Shown here in pieces: positions 1 to 8,757 of a stretch of DNA of 64,000 bases. A model generated the notes under the pieces. That model was not told the origin of the DNA and did not search any database. It saw nothing but the letters and a program-made list of their open reading frames with translations. Made by a program: the position numbers and the translations under genes. The first letter of the stretch is position 1. Every line of letters starts with the position of its first letter. This DNA is from Alkalicoccobacillus murimartini (GTDB lineage Bacteria > Bacillota > Bacilli > Bacillales > Bacillaceae_D): assembly GCF_030813245.1 (NCBI RefSeq), contig NZ_JAUSUA010000002.1, positions 496,001-560,000 on the forward strand, written 5' to 3'.

Positions 1-1
1 T

Positions 2-211
2 AAACACGCTCACATCTCTGCACTTGAAGATTACTACCTCCTATTAAATAAAAGCGCCTCTAGTAATGAAATTCACCATTTCCTCCGAACCTCCACTCGC
101 CAACAAGCCTATGATCTCCTAAAACATTTTCCTTTAAACCGATTCGGCGCCTACCGCTCAAGACGCTACGAACTTAAATATCCACTTTCTTTAGGTGGAT
201 CTAACGGGTAA
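2..211 (+). CDS. NERD-family protein, C-terminal fragment (NERD1; 5' end outside window)
   Basis: An open frame enters from the left edge and ends at TAA 209-211, giving 69 residues. It reads AHISALEDYYLL near its start and ends in RRYELKYPLSL. This aligns without doubt to the C-termini of the NERD proteins at 7.7 kb (AHVRALEDYYLL) and 45-46 kb (AHLQALDDFSIL). What is visible is the part after the zinc ribbon: a helical segment that looks like a helix-turn-helix, then a basic YPL tail. The NERD core and zinc ribbon must lie left of the window. The stop is followed within about 40 bp by a CTCTTGRT array. The function is unknown; by homology it is a nuclease-related DNA-binding protein. Confidence 0.8.
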   Translation, partial: KHAHISALEDYYLLLNKSASSNEIHHFLRTSTRQQAYDLLKHFPLNRFGAYRSRRYELKYPLSLGGSNG

Positions 212-250
212 CTAAATCGTGCTTTATTTAATAGGGTTACATCTAGTTTG

Positions 251-830
251 CTCTTGGTATCATGAAAAGTGCTCTTGATAATGTTCGTTGCTCTTACTAA
301 TGTACTGTTGCTCTTGATCGTTCTCTATCTCTCTTGATGCTTTCCTAGTCCCTCGTGGAGTCAACATTTTCTTCCTGCTAATTTTCCATCTAGCTTGTTT
401 TTATCCTTTCTCTTCTTGATTCCGCTCACATCTTTACCTTCTTAGTAATGAGAGAAAGGAGCTTGATTAAAGTTTGCTGGCTCTTGGTAATGGTCTTCTA
501 CTCTTGGTCTTTTTCCATCTCTCTTGATGGTTTACTCATCCCTCTTGGAGTAGACCTCTTCTCCTTGATAAATCTCCATCTAGCTTGATACTTCTGTCAT
601 CCCTCTTGGAGTCGACATCTTCATCTTGCTATATCCTCATCGAGCTTGGTTTTATCCTTTTTCTTCTTGATTTCGCTCACATCTTTACCTTTTTTAGTAA
701 TTAGAGATCTGCTCTTGGTCTTTTTCCATCTCTCTTGATGGTTTCTCAGCCCTCTTGGAGTAGACCTCTTCACCTTGATAAATCTCTACCTAGCTTGATA
801 CACCTCTCATCCCTCTTGGTCTCCTCTCTC
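251..830 (+). repeat. Short-repeat array A1 (CTCTTGRT family, about 20.3-bp period)
   Basis: About 28 copies of a degenerate word, CTCTTGGT/CTCTTGAT and variants, start at 251, 272, 291, 311, 331, 352 and so on, then 481, 501, 521, 542, 562, 582, 603, to about 813. The mean spacing is close to 20.3 bp; the 10-12 bases between words vary but are pyrimidine-rich. Blocks near 501-590 and 712-800 are almost identical, as are 390-450 and 640-700, so the array grew by segmental duplication. It fills the gap between the NERD1 3' end and the spoIIQ terminator. No convincing gene lies in it. Confidence 0.9.
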
Positions 831-888
831 ACCAGCCCTCACCATCACCATCAACCCTCACTCAATGTATATTTTTATCATTAATAAC

Positions 889-919
889 AAAAAAAGCTAG
901 AATCTCAAGAGATTCTAGC
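889..919 (-). terminator. Intrinsic terminator of spoIIQ
   Basis: An 11-bp perfect stem, gctagaatctc / gagattctagc, with a two-base loop is followed on the minus strand by a run of seven T. It lies 16 bp past the spoIIQ stop. Confidence 0.85.
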
Positions 920-934
920 GGTGGTGTTTTTGGG

Positions 935-1825
935 TTACGTGTTAGATGATTCGCTTGGGACTAGGCCTGATTGTTCTTCTTCTGTTGGTGCGTCTGTGTT
1001 GTCTTTATCAGTATCTTTGTCTTCATCATCATCTGCTTCTTTTTCTTTATCCGCATCTTGTTCTGGTGCGTCTTGTTCTGGTACTTCTTTTTCTGTTTCT
1101 TCTGTTTCTTTTACAGCTTGTTCAAGGGACTGTCCAAAGAAATCTTCTGGGTTCAGGGCTTCGCCTTCGTTGTCACGAATTTCGAAGTGGACGTGGACGC
1201 CAGCTGTTTCGTTATAAAGATTGCGTCCTGCTTCTCCTAGTTTGTCGCCTTGATTGATAGTATCGCCTTCTTCTACTTCAAGTGAAGCTAGGCTACTGTA
1301 GTGCGTTTTGACTCCATCATCGTGTGTAATTTCTACAACGTTACCGATTGTTGAATCTTGTTGTGCTTTTGTTACTTTTCCACTTAGTGCTGCTACTACG
1401 TCAAAACCTTCTTCTGTTTGGGCGCCAAAGTCTACGCCTTTGTTCATACGATACGTATTACTGTAGTAAACAAGAGAGGCTTGCTGTTCTTCTGCTGATG
1501 CTGATTCATCGTAAAAGTGTCCGATGATTTCTGCTTGTGCATCTTCAAGTGTTGGTCTTACGATTACTTCAGTAGATGATTGAACCGGTATGGCCTCTTC
1601 ATCTCGTGGGTCATATCCCACTTGGAACTCATCTGATGGCTGTTCTTGGCTCTCCTGGTCTAAAGGAGTACCTAAATTTTGACCTTGGAAATAGAATACG
1701 GAGCTAAGAATGCCTGCTGCTGCTGCTAAATAGACTGCTGGTAATACCCAGCGTTTGCGTAATAGACGTTGTGCATTTGACCACTTGCTTTCATTTTTAG
1801 AAGAACGATTATTGTCTTCTTTCAT
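935..1825 (-). CDS. spoIIQ: Stage II sporulation protein Q (SpoIIQ), LytM-like, forespore side of the engulfment channel
   Basis: The protein has 296 residues (B. subtilis SpoIIQ is 283). A short basic N-terminus precedes one membrane span at about 27-46. A linker follows, then a degenerate peptidase M23/LytM domain at about 115-230. At the first zinc site the usual HxGxD reads N128-K-G-V-D132, whereas the second site H211-V-H213 is kept. Loss of the first His agrees with SpoIIQ acting as a structural partner of SpoIIIAH, not as an active endopeptidase. The C-terminal 60 residues are a strongly acidic tail. The ATG follows GAGGTGAT. In the family it is made in the forespore under sigma F. The gene order spoIIQ-spoIID-murA supports the call. 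Confidence 0.95.
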   Translation of the reverse strand: MKEDNNRSSKNESKWSNAQRLLRKRWVLPAVYLAAAAGILSSVFYFQGQNLGTPLDQESQEQPSDEFQVGYDPRDEEAIPVQSSTEVIVRPTLEDAQAEIIGHFYDESASAEEQQASLVYYSNTYRMNKGVDFGAQTEEGFDVVAALSGKVTKAQQDSTIGNVVEITHDDGVKTHYSSLASLEVEEGDTINQGDKLGEAGRNLYNETAGVHVHFEIRDNEGEALNPEDFFGQSLEQAVKETEETEKEVPEQDAPEQDADKEKEADDDEDKDTDKDNTDAPTEEEQSGLVPSESSNT

Positions 1826-1845
1826 TTCTCATCACCTCAGCAACC

Positions 1846-1874
1846 ATTCTGAACAGATTACTAGAAATGTATAC
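1846..1874 (-). promoter_or_regulatory. Candidate sigma-F promoter of spoIIQ
   Basis: On the minus strand GTATA, then 15 bp, then GTTCAGAAT fit the sigma-F consensus GYWTA-N15-GGNNANANT except for the second G of the -10. The -10 ends 20 bp before the ATG, which implies a short leader. Family knowledge that spoIIQ is sigma-F dependent supports it. The match was made by eye. Confidence 0.4.
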
Positions 1875-1945
1875 ATGAGTTGAAAATATTTTTTTGAAAT
1901 TCTTTTTCACAGCAGGTCCTAATCGTTATCTAGTAATCAACAGAC

Positions 1946-2051
1946 TTATTCACAGATCCACAGACTTCTCCCCAATTCGGCTTGTTTATCCACAAAAAAA
2001 GGAGCTTGAATGTCCATATTGAATGAACATCCAAGCTTAACCTGTGGATTA
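1946..2051. promoter_or_regulatory. DnaA-box group between spoIIQ and spoIID
   Basis: Two perfect DnaA boxes, TTATTCACA at 1946-1954 and TTATCCACA at 1986-1994, lie in the 223-bp gap. A one-mismatch reverse box, TGTGGATTA at about 2043-2051, overlaps the end of spoIID. A weaker AGATCCACA sits between them. The consensus is TTATNCACA. Confidence 0.55.
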
Positions 2052-3080
2052 CTTTAATTTGGCTGTGACTTTTTCTGCAAAGTGATCGATTCCCGCGATT
2101 TCAATGCCTTGATAATAGTGCTGAATGATTTTGTCGTAGGTTATACCATCCTTCGCCATACCATCTGCTCCATATTGACTCATCCCTACTCCATGACCCC
2201 AGCCTTTGGTTTTAATTGTCACGGTACCATTACTGCGCTGCCAGTCGAAGTCAGACGAGTCTAACTTAAGTAGTGTTCGCACTTCACGCCCTGTAATGGT
2301 CTTATCACCAATCGTTACGGAAGCTACACGCCCGCCATCAGTTCGTTCAGATGTCGGAGGAATCGTGCCATTACTTGGTAAAGTCACCCCAAGGCTTTGC
2401 TCGATTTCAGCATCGCTAAATTCTTTCTCACCTGAAAAACGAGGGGAATTCTGATCCCAAGGACTCTCTACACTACGAAGGTATGGGAAACTGTTCTCAT
2501 AATAATCCTCCGAGTTTTCCGTAAAGCCGTTACTTGTGGAGAAGAATTGCGCTGAAATGGGCTCATTATCATAGGTTATAATTTCACCTGCCGTGGCGGC
2601 TACCGCTTCTTTGACACGATTAAAGTTACTCTCATAATCTTGTCCCCATTTCTGACGGAGCTCTTCTTCATCTTGATAAACCTGATGTGTAATCGTGTCT
2701 GTTACAATAGCTCCCTCGGGAAGTTTCGTATCTGCTTCGTTCAAAATCAGTTTTAAAATAAATGTACGGGCAGCTAAAGCTTGTGCCTTTAATGCCTCCA
2801 TTTCAAATGATGGTAACATCTCAGCTGATACAACACCTGTTACATAGTCTTCAAGAGGCACTTGCTCAAGGCTGTTCTTTTTGCTTCTAAATACACTCAC
2901 TTCAAATGAGGGAGATGATTCCTTCGACTCCTTGTTCACAACGTCCTCCCCTGGGTCTTGATCCTGTTTAGTCATTGCGCTGATTGATGTTTCACCTTCT
3001 GAGAAGAATGCGACCATAGCAGATGGAATAATCAATACAGCTACAAAAAGTAGGACAAACATCCAAATAAATCGTTTCAT
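2049..3080 (-). CDS. spoIID: Stage II sporulation protein D (SpoIID), peptidoglycan lytic transglycosylase of engulfment
   Basis: From the ATG at 3080 the protein has 343 residues, the same as B. subtilis SpoIID. This start follows GGAGGG at a normal distance; the frame is open 31 codons further but without an RBS. An N-terminal membrane anchor (about 4-25) precedes the SpoIID/LytB domain. The motif VVSAEM carries Glu87, which corresponds to the catalytic Glu88 of B. subtilis, and the C-terminus has the typical GWGHGVGMSQYGA motif. In the family it cleaves glycan strands stripped of stem peptides by SpoIIP, in the mother cell. It lies between murA and spoIIQ as in B. subtilis, with its own upstream terminator and hence its own promoter. 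Confidence 0.95.
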   Translation of the reverse strand: MKRFIWMFVLLFVAVLIIPSAMVAFFSEGETSISAMTKQDQDPGEDVVNKESKESSPSFEVSVFRSKKNSLEQVPLEDYVTGVVSAEMLPSFEMEALKAQALAARTFILKLILNEADTKLPEGAIVTDTITHQVYQDEEELRQKWGQDYESNFNRVKEAVAATAGEIITYDNEPISAQFFSTSNGFTENSEDYYENSFPYLRSVESPWDQNSPRFSGEKEFSDAEIEQSLGVTLPSNGTIPPTSERTDGGRVASVTIGDKTITGREVRTLLKLDSSDFDWQRSNGTVTIKTKGWGHGVGMSQYGADGMAKDGITYDKIIQHYYQGIEIAGIDHFAEKVTAKLK

Positions 3081-3152
3081 AGCAGCCCTCCACCGCAAAC
3101 ATACTAACACTACTCTTAAACGTATGCGGGTGAAAAGACAAGTAGAACATAT

Positions 3153-3186
3153 AAGAAAAGAGCCATTCAACAAACTGAATGACTCT
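3153..3186 (-). terminator. Terminator after murA (first copy)
   Basis: On the minus strand a stem AGAG-x-CATTCA / TGAATG-x-CTCT with one mismatch is followed by TTTTC. It separates murA from spoIID. Confidence 0.7.
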
Positions 3187-3231
3187 TCCTAGAAATATGC
3201 TGTCGTCTTATATCATTTCCTAGGCAATAAC

Positions 3232-4569
3232 CTAATTTGTAGACGTATTTAGACTAAGTGAAGCGGCTGTTTCAAGAGCTGCTGCTTCATCCTCGACAAT
3301 TTCCTGCACTTGTTCAACACGTTCTACATCGCCACCAAGCGCGGCCAATTTGCCGGCAAGATTTACGTAGCCACGATCAATGTGCTTTAATTCCGTTACT
3401 CGAGTAACTCCTTCTGAGACCAAACCAGCAATAACAAGCGCTGCACCAGCACGTAGATCAGTTGATGCTACTTCAGCACCTTGCAGATTATTTGGACCAG
3501 AAATGATCGCAGAGCGACCTTCAATCTTAATATTACTGTTCATGCGACGAAATTCTTCTACGTGCATGAAGCGATTTTCAAATACTGTTTCTGTAATAAC
3601 ACTTGTGCCTTCAGCTTGAAGAAGTAAAGCCATCATCTGAGCTTGCATATCCGTTGGGAACCCAGGATGCGGCATTGTTTTTAAGTCTACTGCTTTAAGC
3701 TTTTCTGGACCAACCACTCTAAGGCCATTAGGAACTTCAGTAATATCTACACCCATCTCTTCCATTTTGGCAATAAGAGGACGAAGATGTTCAGCTACAG
3801 CACCTTCTACAACCACATCACCTTTAGTGATTGCAGCTGCAACCATAAATGTTCCTGCTTCGATGCGGTCAGGGATCACTGTATGTTCTGCTGCCGTAAT
3901 TTTCTCGACACCTTCAATACGAATGACACCAGTTCCAGCTCCGCGTACTTTAGCACCCATTGCATTCAAATAGTTCGCAAGACAAACAATTTCAGGCTCT
4001 TCTGCTACATTTTCGAGGATGGTTGTGCCTTCAGCTAATACAGCGGCCATCATAATGTTTTCAGTTGCTCCTACACTTGGGAAATCAAGATAAATCTTGG
4101 CTCCTTGTAGACGACCATCAATGCTTGCTTCAATGAAACCATTTCCAATTTCAACGGTTGCTCCCATTGCTTCAAAGCCTTTAAGATGCTGATCAATTGG
4201 ACGAGATCCAATTGCGCACCCACCAGGAAGAGCGATACGCGCTTTACCAATTCTAGCTAAAAGTGGACCCATTACAAGGAAAGAGGCTCTCATTTTACGT
4301 ACATATTCAAACGGAGCTTCTGTTTTTAAAGCCTTTGTTGCGTCTACAATAAATTCTCCGTCCTCGTAGGTAACTTCGGCATTTAAATTCTTTAATACTT
4401 CTTTCATTGTATATACATCAGCAAGTGAAGGTACCTCATGAATCACACTTGTGCCTTCTTCAGCTAAAATAGATGCAGCGATCACAGGTAATACAGCGTT
4501 CTTTGCGCCTTCTACCTTGACGGATCCGTGCAGCTTATTGCCACCTCGGACGATAATTTTTTCCAACAT
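3232..4569 (-). CDS. murA: UDP-N-acetylglucosamine 1-carboxyvinyltransferase, MurA1 (MurAA)
   Basis: This 445-residue enolpyruvyl transferase catalyses the first committed step of peptidoglycan synthesis, transferring PEP enolpyruvate to UDP-GlcNAc. K23-N24 of GAKNAVLP and the fosfomycin-target Cys118 in [12 protein letters not shown] are present. The length matches the family with about 10 extra residues at the C-terminus. It stands between ywmB and spoIID as murAA does in B. subtilis. A second paralogue occurs at 40.4-41.7 kb, as is usual in low-GC Gram-positives. It lies 38 bp downstream of ywmB, so the two are probably cotranscribed. Confidence 0.96.
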   Translation of the reverse strand: MLEKIIVRGGNKLHGSVKVEGAKNAVLPVIAASILAEEGTSVIHEVPSLADVYTMKEVLKNLNAEVTYEDGEFIVDATKALKTEAPFEYVRKMRASFLVMGPLLARIGKARIALPGGCAIGSRPIDQHLKGFEAMGATVEIGNGFIEASIDGRLQGAKIYLDFPSVGATENIMMAAVLAEGTTILENVAEEPEIVCLANYLNAMGAKVRGAGTGVIRIEGVEKITAAEHTVIPDRIEAGTFMVAAAITKGDVVVEGAVAEHLRPLIAKMEEMGVDITEVPNGLRVVGPEKLKAVDLKTMPHPGFPTDMQAQMMALLLQAEGTSVITETVFENRFMHVEEFRRMNSNIKIEGRSAIISGPNNLQGAEVASTDLRAGAALVIAGLVSEGVTRVTELKHIDRGYVNLAGKLAALGGDVERVEQVQEIVEDEAAALETAASLSLNTSTN

Positions 4570-4607
4570 ATTCCCCTCCGCGTCAAGTTTTTGTCTCTTC
4601 TATATCA

Positions 4608-5369
4608 TCAATATTCAGTCGTAATAATAGGCGTTCCTATTGTCACAGTTGTCCCATCGCCCAAAGCTGAATCGCTTCTTAAAGCTATCTGGACATTCAT
4701 CGGTTTGCCGCCGGTATTCAGCTGGTCCTTCCACACATTAGTATATGCGGATACCGAGACAAACGTTTCTTCTGTGAGTGCTTCTACCTCTGTGGCATTC
4801 AAAACGTCCATGTAGGTATAGGCTTGATCCAAAAGTGAACCACTTTTGGTTATTGGTGCATCTTGTATGCTTTGCACTTGTGTGTAAAGCGATGCCGTGT
4901 CCATAGTAAATAGCAGCAAACGACTTTTTAGTTGATCTGCAAGGTCATATCGAAGCCAGTCTTCGGCACTTGTGCCAGACATTTTGTACGAGTATGTGAG
5001 AGTATGTGAGCTGTTTTCAGGATACGCCATAAGACGCAGCGATTCCTTCACTCCACCTGCAGATGTCAAATGAAATTCAGCTGTCCATTCAGTTGCACTA
5101 GTATCCAAATACGTTTGATCCCAGCCCTCAAGCTGGTCACGAAGCTTATGTACATGTTCTTGGAACAATTGTTGTGAATCCACTGTCCCTTGTACGTCTC
5201 TTGCAAGCAACTGCCATTCTTTTAGAGCTAACTCATCGGATTTCACTAGTTCAAGGATCGTTTCAATCGGTTGAATGATTAATTCAGCTTGCGTATTGTC
5301 TGGTTTTACATAAAATACAATGACAAAAGACATAATAAGTAAGCTCAATATCCATTTCACCCACCCCAT
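4608..5369 (-). CDS. ywmB: YwmB-family protein (DUF1779), secreted or membrane-anchored
   Basis: The 253-residue protein has one N-terminal hydrophobic segment (about 3-22) that acts as a signal or anchor, followed by a mixed alpha/beta exported domain with no catalytic motif I recognise. The length, the composition and the position directly before murA and after a DUF1146 gene match YwmB of B. subtilis. The ATG follows AAAGGAGCG. The function is not established. An inverted repeat, CAAACTGTT / AACAGTTTG (5387-5410), lies just upstream; it has no T run and is not an obvious terminator. Confidence 0.8.
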   Translation of the reverse strand: MGWVKWILSLLIMSFVIVFYVKPDNTQAELIIQPIETILELVKSDELALKEWQLLARDVQGTVDSQQLFQEHVHKLRDQLEGWDQTYLDTSATEWTAEFHLTSAGGVKESLRLMAYPENSSHTLTYSYKMSGTSAEDWLRYDLADQLKSRLLLFTMDTASLYTQVQSIQDAPITKSGSLLDQAYTYMDVLNATEVEALTEETFVSVSAYTNVWKDQLNTGGKPMNVQIALRSDSALGDGTTVTIGTPIITTEY

Positions 5370-5463
5370 GATAACCGCTCCTTTAGCAAACTGTTCTTAG
5401 TAACAGTTTGACCGCTAGGACGCTAAGCATACATGGAATTTAGAGTCACAATTCGACAGCTTC

Positions 5464-5700
5464 CTACCACAAATATTGGAGCAATCGAGACGCTTGAAGG
5501 TAATCGAGAAAAAAGCGGCTAACAAGGTATGTAATAGCAATAGCTGTAAGCAGTCTGAGCATAATCGCCTGAGGACCCTTAGGTTCTCTAACAAACAAAT
5601 CAAACCGAAAACTCTGCAATGCCCACCAGGATAACCCCAGGAAGAAGAGATTCACCATAATCTGAATCAGTGCGTCCTGCCCAAAACCATCAGTCACCAA
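5464..5700 (-). CDS. ywzB: DUF1146 family membrane protein (YwzB-like)
   Basis: This 78-residue protein has two predicted membrane spans (about 11-30 and 46-66). The frame opens with TTG at 5700, 7 bp after AAAAGGAG; the next codon, GTG, is an alternative start. The length and the position upstream of ywmB match YwzB of B. subtilis. The function is unknown. Just downstream on the minus strand the ywmB gene follows after 95 bp. Confidence 0.75.
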   Translation of the reverse strand: MVTDGFGQDALIQIMVNLFFLGLSWWALQSFRFDLFVREPKGPQAIMLRLLTAIAITYLVSRFFLDYLQASRLLQYLW

Positions 5701-5981
5701 TAAAAACTCCTTTTCTTACGTGAGAACCACTGTAAGATTATTTGCCGTAAATTAAAATACAATTTGATCATAATAGATTGTATGATGAAACAATCCACAC
5801 TCAACTATAACGGAAACTTGATAAAATTGCTATAGTTAATCTGCTTTCCATTTAAAAAAATCACTTAAAAGTTGACAAATTAAGACACACTTTGACTCTT
5901 TCAGTAAGATTGGGTCTAAGTGCTCTGTTTATTTGTTACCCTTTTTAAAAAGATGATAACCGTCATTTTCAAAATAAATGG
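5701..5981. other. Intergenic gap without a recognised gene
   Basis: This AT-rich spacer lies between the BCCT gene terminator and the ywzB start. I see no ORF with an RBS, no array words and no riboswitch. It must hold the promoter of ywzB-ywmB-murA, but I cannot place it with confidence. Confidence 0.5.
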
Positions 5982-6018
5982 AAAAAAGCTTACAACCATT
6001 TAGTTGTAAGCTTTTTTC
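5982..6018. terminator. Terminator of the BCCT transporter gene
   Basis: A 15-bp perfect stem, AAAAAAGCTTACAAC / GTTGTAAGCTTTTTT, has a six-base loop and U-rich ends on both strands. It lies 8 bp past the transporter stop. Confidence 0.9.
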
Positions 6019-6025
6019 GTATACG

Positions 6026-7561
6026 TTATTTTAAGAATCCTTGTTCACGTGCTAGGATTTTGGCTACTTTAGGTGCATACCATAGTAGCGGCAACATTAA
6101 AATGGAAACAGGCACAGCTGCTACAACCACAAAGGATTGTAAGGCACCAATTCCTCCACCACCGATATTAATTAATAAAACAGCGATAACGGCCATAATG
6201 ACAGCCCAGAATACGCGAACGAGCTTAGGTGGATTTCCGACACCCGTAACACTCATAGATAACGAATAAGACATTGAATCGACGGTTGTAACAACGAATA
6301 AGATCGTCAACAGTAAGAAGACAAAAGGCATAATCGTTCCAAGTGGCATTTGAGCAGCAATCGCTATAATCGCTGCAGGTAAGCCATTATCAAGTAAGGG
6401 TCCACTTATGGATCCTGGCTGATTCAGCTCATAATGGATACCACTTCCCCCAAGTACAGTGAACCAAAGACTTGTAATAACAGGCGTCATGATCGCCACA
6501 ACAAGGAAGATTTCACGGATGGTCCGCCCTCTTGATACGCGTGCCACAAGTAAGGCAACGAGTGGACCAAAACCAATAAACCAACCAAAGAAAAACAATG
6601 TCCAAGCACCGAGCCATTCATTATCTCCTCTAAATGTGCTCATGCGGATAAAGTCATTTAGATATACGCCAGTGGATGAGATGAATGAGTCTACAAGAAA
6701 GAGACCAGGGCCAAATATTAATAAGAAGACCGCAATAATCAAAGCTACATTCACATTTAATCGACTTAACCATTGAATTCCTTTATCAATCCCAGTAAGC
6801 GTTGAAATTAGAACGACTGAGGTTAAGGCAACAATGATGAGCACTTGAGTCATAAAGGTGTTTGGCCAGCCAAAAAGTACATTGACTCCATAGCTTACTT
6901 GGAGACCTAAAAATCCAATAGGTCCAATGGTTCCAGCGGCCGCACCAATGATACAAACCACATCTGCCGCTGTTCCCCAGGCACTGTTCTTAATTTTGCT
7001 TCCGAAAATCGGATAAAGAAGCGTACGTGGTTTTAGTGGCATGCCCTTATGATTGTGAGCGTACATAATCACAATGACACTAATGGCGCCGTAAACAGAC
7101 CACGCCGTGAATCCCCAAGAAAGAAAACTTTGCGCGAGCGCCGGGCTTACAGCTGCTTCAGTTCCACTTTCAATACCTGAGAAAACTGGAGGCGTTTCGA
7201 TAAAATAATACATAGGCTCAGCAGCAGCCCAAAATACGCCACCCGCTCCGAGGCCTGTTGTAACTATAATAGCTAAATATTTAAAAAAGCTCATTTCTGG
7301 CTTTTCCAGTTTTCCAAGCACAACATTCCCGCTTCTTGAAAAGGCAATGTAAGCACCCACAATAAATGTGGCAATTAAAAGAATCTGCCAATACGGACCA
7401 AAATAGCGAATGGCATAATCAAAACCTAGATCAACATATGTAGAGGTCCACTCCACATTAAACACAGATAACAAGACAAACAAAACCAAAATTCCCCCAC
7501 TGATTAGAAAAACTGGCCAGTTGAGTATCTCTTTTATCTTACTCAAATCCTTACGACTCAT
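6026..7561 (-). CDS. BCCT-family transporter (betaine/carnitine/choline type), substrate uncertain
   Basis: The protein has 511 residues and about 12 membrane spans. It shows BCCT hallmarks: GLGAGGVFWAAAEP in the substrate helix, WGFTAWSVYG, and the cytoplasmic loop ARVSRGRTIREIF. In well-studied glycine betaine carriers such as BetP the helix before that loop has a Trp-rich box (YWAWWxSWxP). Here the box reads FFGWFIGFGP, with three Trp replaced by Phe, so the substrate may not be glycine betaine itself. It is a lone gene with its own terminator, and the neighbouring divergent gene is a NERD protein. An osmoprotectant or amino-acid-derivative importer is the likely role. Confidence 0.85.
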   Translation of the reverse strand: MSRKDLSKIKEILNWPVFLISGGILVLFVLLSVFNVEWTSTYVDLGFDYAIRYFGPYWQILLIATFIVGAYIAFSRSGNVVLGKLEKPEMSFFKYLAIIVTTGLGAGGVFWAAAEPMYYFIETPPVFSGIESGTEAAVSPALAQSFLSWGFTAWSVYGAISVIVIMYAHNHKGMPLKPRTLLYPIFGSKIKNSAWGTAADVVCIIGAAAGTIGPIGFLGLQVSYGVNVLFGWPNTFMTQVLIIVALTSVVLISTLTGIDKGIQWLSRLNVNVALIIAVFLLIFGPGLFLVDSFISSTGVYLNDFIRMSTFRGDNEWLGAWTLFFFGWFIGFGPLVALLVARVSRGRTIREIFLVVAIMTPVITSLWFTVLGGSGIHYELNQPGSISGPLLDNGLPAAIIAIAAQMPLGTIMPFVFLLLTILFVVTTVDSMSYSLSMSVTGVGNPPKLVRVFWAVIMAVIAVLLINIGGGGIGALQSFVVVAAVPVSILMLPLLWYAPKVAKILAREQGFLK

Positions 7562-7709
7562 TTATTTCCTCCATTTGATTCATGTAGTAAAGAATAATCT
7601 TAGCACAAATTAAGGCGTGGAATATTGTGAATACTTTCTACTTAGCAAAAAAAGGATATTGCCTTATTAATATGGAAAGAGAAATCATAGTAAGGAGGTG
7701 ATTTTTATT

Positions 7710-8693
7710 ATGACCGTAAAAGAACGAGATATGCCTATGAAGATGCAACAATTACTCGCTTTAGAAAGAAGGATGAATGGATTTCCGAGGAAAATGAAAG
7801 AAGATTTATTGTTGTATGAAGCAGGGTATCGAGGAGAGCAGAATCTAGATTATCATCTGACATTTCTAGAGGATGATGAGTTCATATTGTTACATGACCT
7901 GAGGATTAATAATAAGAGAAGGCATTATTTTCAGATCGATACACTCGTCGTAACCTCTCGATTCTTCGTTATTTTAGAGGTTAAAAATATGGTTGGTCGA
8001 TTTGAGTTTAACGATGACTTAAAGCAAATGGTGCGCAGGTGGAACGGCGAGGAGTTGATAATGCAAAACCCTTTAAATCAAGTTCGCCGCCAACAAACTC
8101 AATTATCAGACTGGCTACTTCATCATAACTTCCCTCTCATGCCAATCGAACAGCTACTTGTCTTCGCACACCCCTCAACAGCCATTCATTCAACAGAAGC
8201 AGGCAAACACACGCTGTCGAAAGTTGTCTATGCAGAAGGAGTGGTTCCTCGATTAGAAAAGCTGAAAACGAATTACGGAAAAGCCAGATCCTATTTAGAT
8301 AAGACCAACCTTCTTAAAATCGTTGGGCTACTAAATGCCAACCACTCTCCCCTTTTATCTCCTATCCTAAAAACCTACCATCTTAAACCATCTCAACTGC
8401 AAAAAGGTGTCTATTGCCCAAGTTGCAGTGCCCCAAACATGATCCGTCGAGCCAGGAGCGGACACTGGCACTGTCAAACGTGTCCCGTGAAATCTAAAAC
8501 GGCGCATGTGAGAGCATTGGAGGATTATTATTTGTTGATTAAGCAGACGATTAGCAGTGCGGAGTTGAGGGAGTTTTTGGGGATTGAATCAAAAATGGCA
8601 GCCTACAATATATTGAGCAAATTGGACGTAAGGCGCACGCACAAAAACCGGCACTGTTACTACCACCTAACATATCCGCTACGATTAAAGTAA
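7710..8693 (+). CDS. NERD-domain protein with zinc ribbon and C-terminal HTH-like segment (NERD2)
   Basis: The start is ATG 7710, 7 bp after a perfect AAGGAGGTGAT (7692-7702); the GTG at 7698 lies inside that RBS and is rejected. The 327 residues begin with a basic N-terminus. The NERD core (about 38-135) has RGE (E43), QID (D77), ILEVK (E90, K92) and the NPLNQVRRQ motif, a PD-(D/E)xK-like constellation. A zinc ribbon follows at C236-xx-C239 and C255-xx-C258, then a helical segment (283-305) that could be a helix-turn-helix, and a basic tail. Paralogues lie at 2-211 and 45152-46036. A B-type repeat array starts about 65 bp downstream. NERD proteins are predicted nucleases; the activity here is untested. 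Confidence 0.85.
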   Translation: MTVKERDMPMKMQQLLALERRMNGFPRKMKEDLLLYEAGYRGEQNLDYHLTFLEDDEFILLHDLRINNKRRHYFQIDTLVVTSRFFVILEVKNMVGRFEFNDDLKQMVRRWNGEELIMQNPLNQVRRQQTQLSDWLLHHNFPLMPIEQLLVFAHPSTAIHSTEAGKHTLSKVVYAEGVVPRLEKLKTNYGKARSYLDKTNLLKIVGLLNANHSPLLSPILKTYHLKPSQLQKGVYCPSCSAPNMIRRARSGHWHCQTCPVKSKTAHVRALEDYYLLIKQTISSAELREFLGIESKMAAYNILSKLDVRRTHKNRHCYYHLTYPLRLK

Positions 8694-8757
8694 GTTGAGT
8701 GTGTAAGAGATGTTTGTATTTTAAGGTCCTTAGTAAGTGCACCAATTGGTCGAATAC

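Noticed and set aside
921-1257. Three plus-strand ORFs opposite the acidic tail of spoIIQ
   Set aside because: They are antisense shadows of the Asp/Glu-rich coding sequence, with no RBS.
3081-3173. N-terminal extension of SpoIID by 31 codons
   Set aside because: No RBS, and the shorter form equals the 343 residues of B. subtilis SpoIID with a proper signal anchor.
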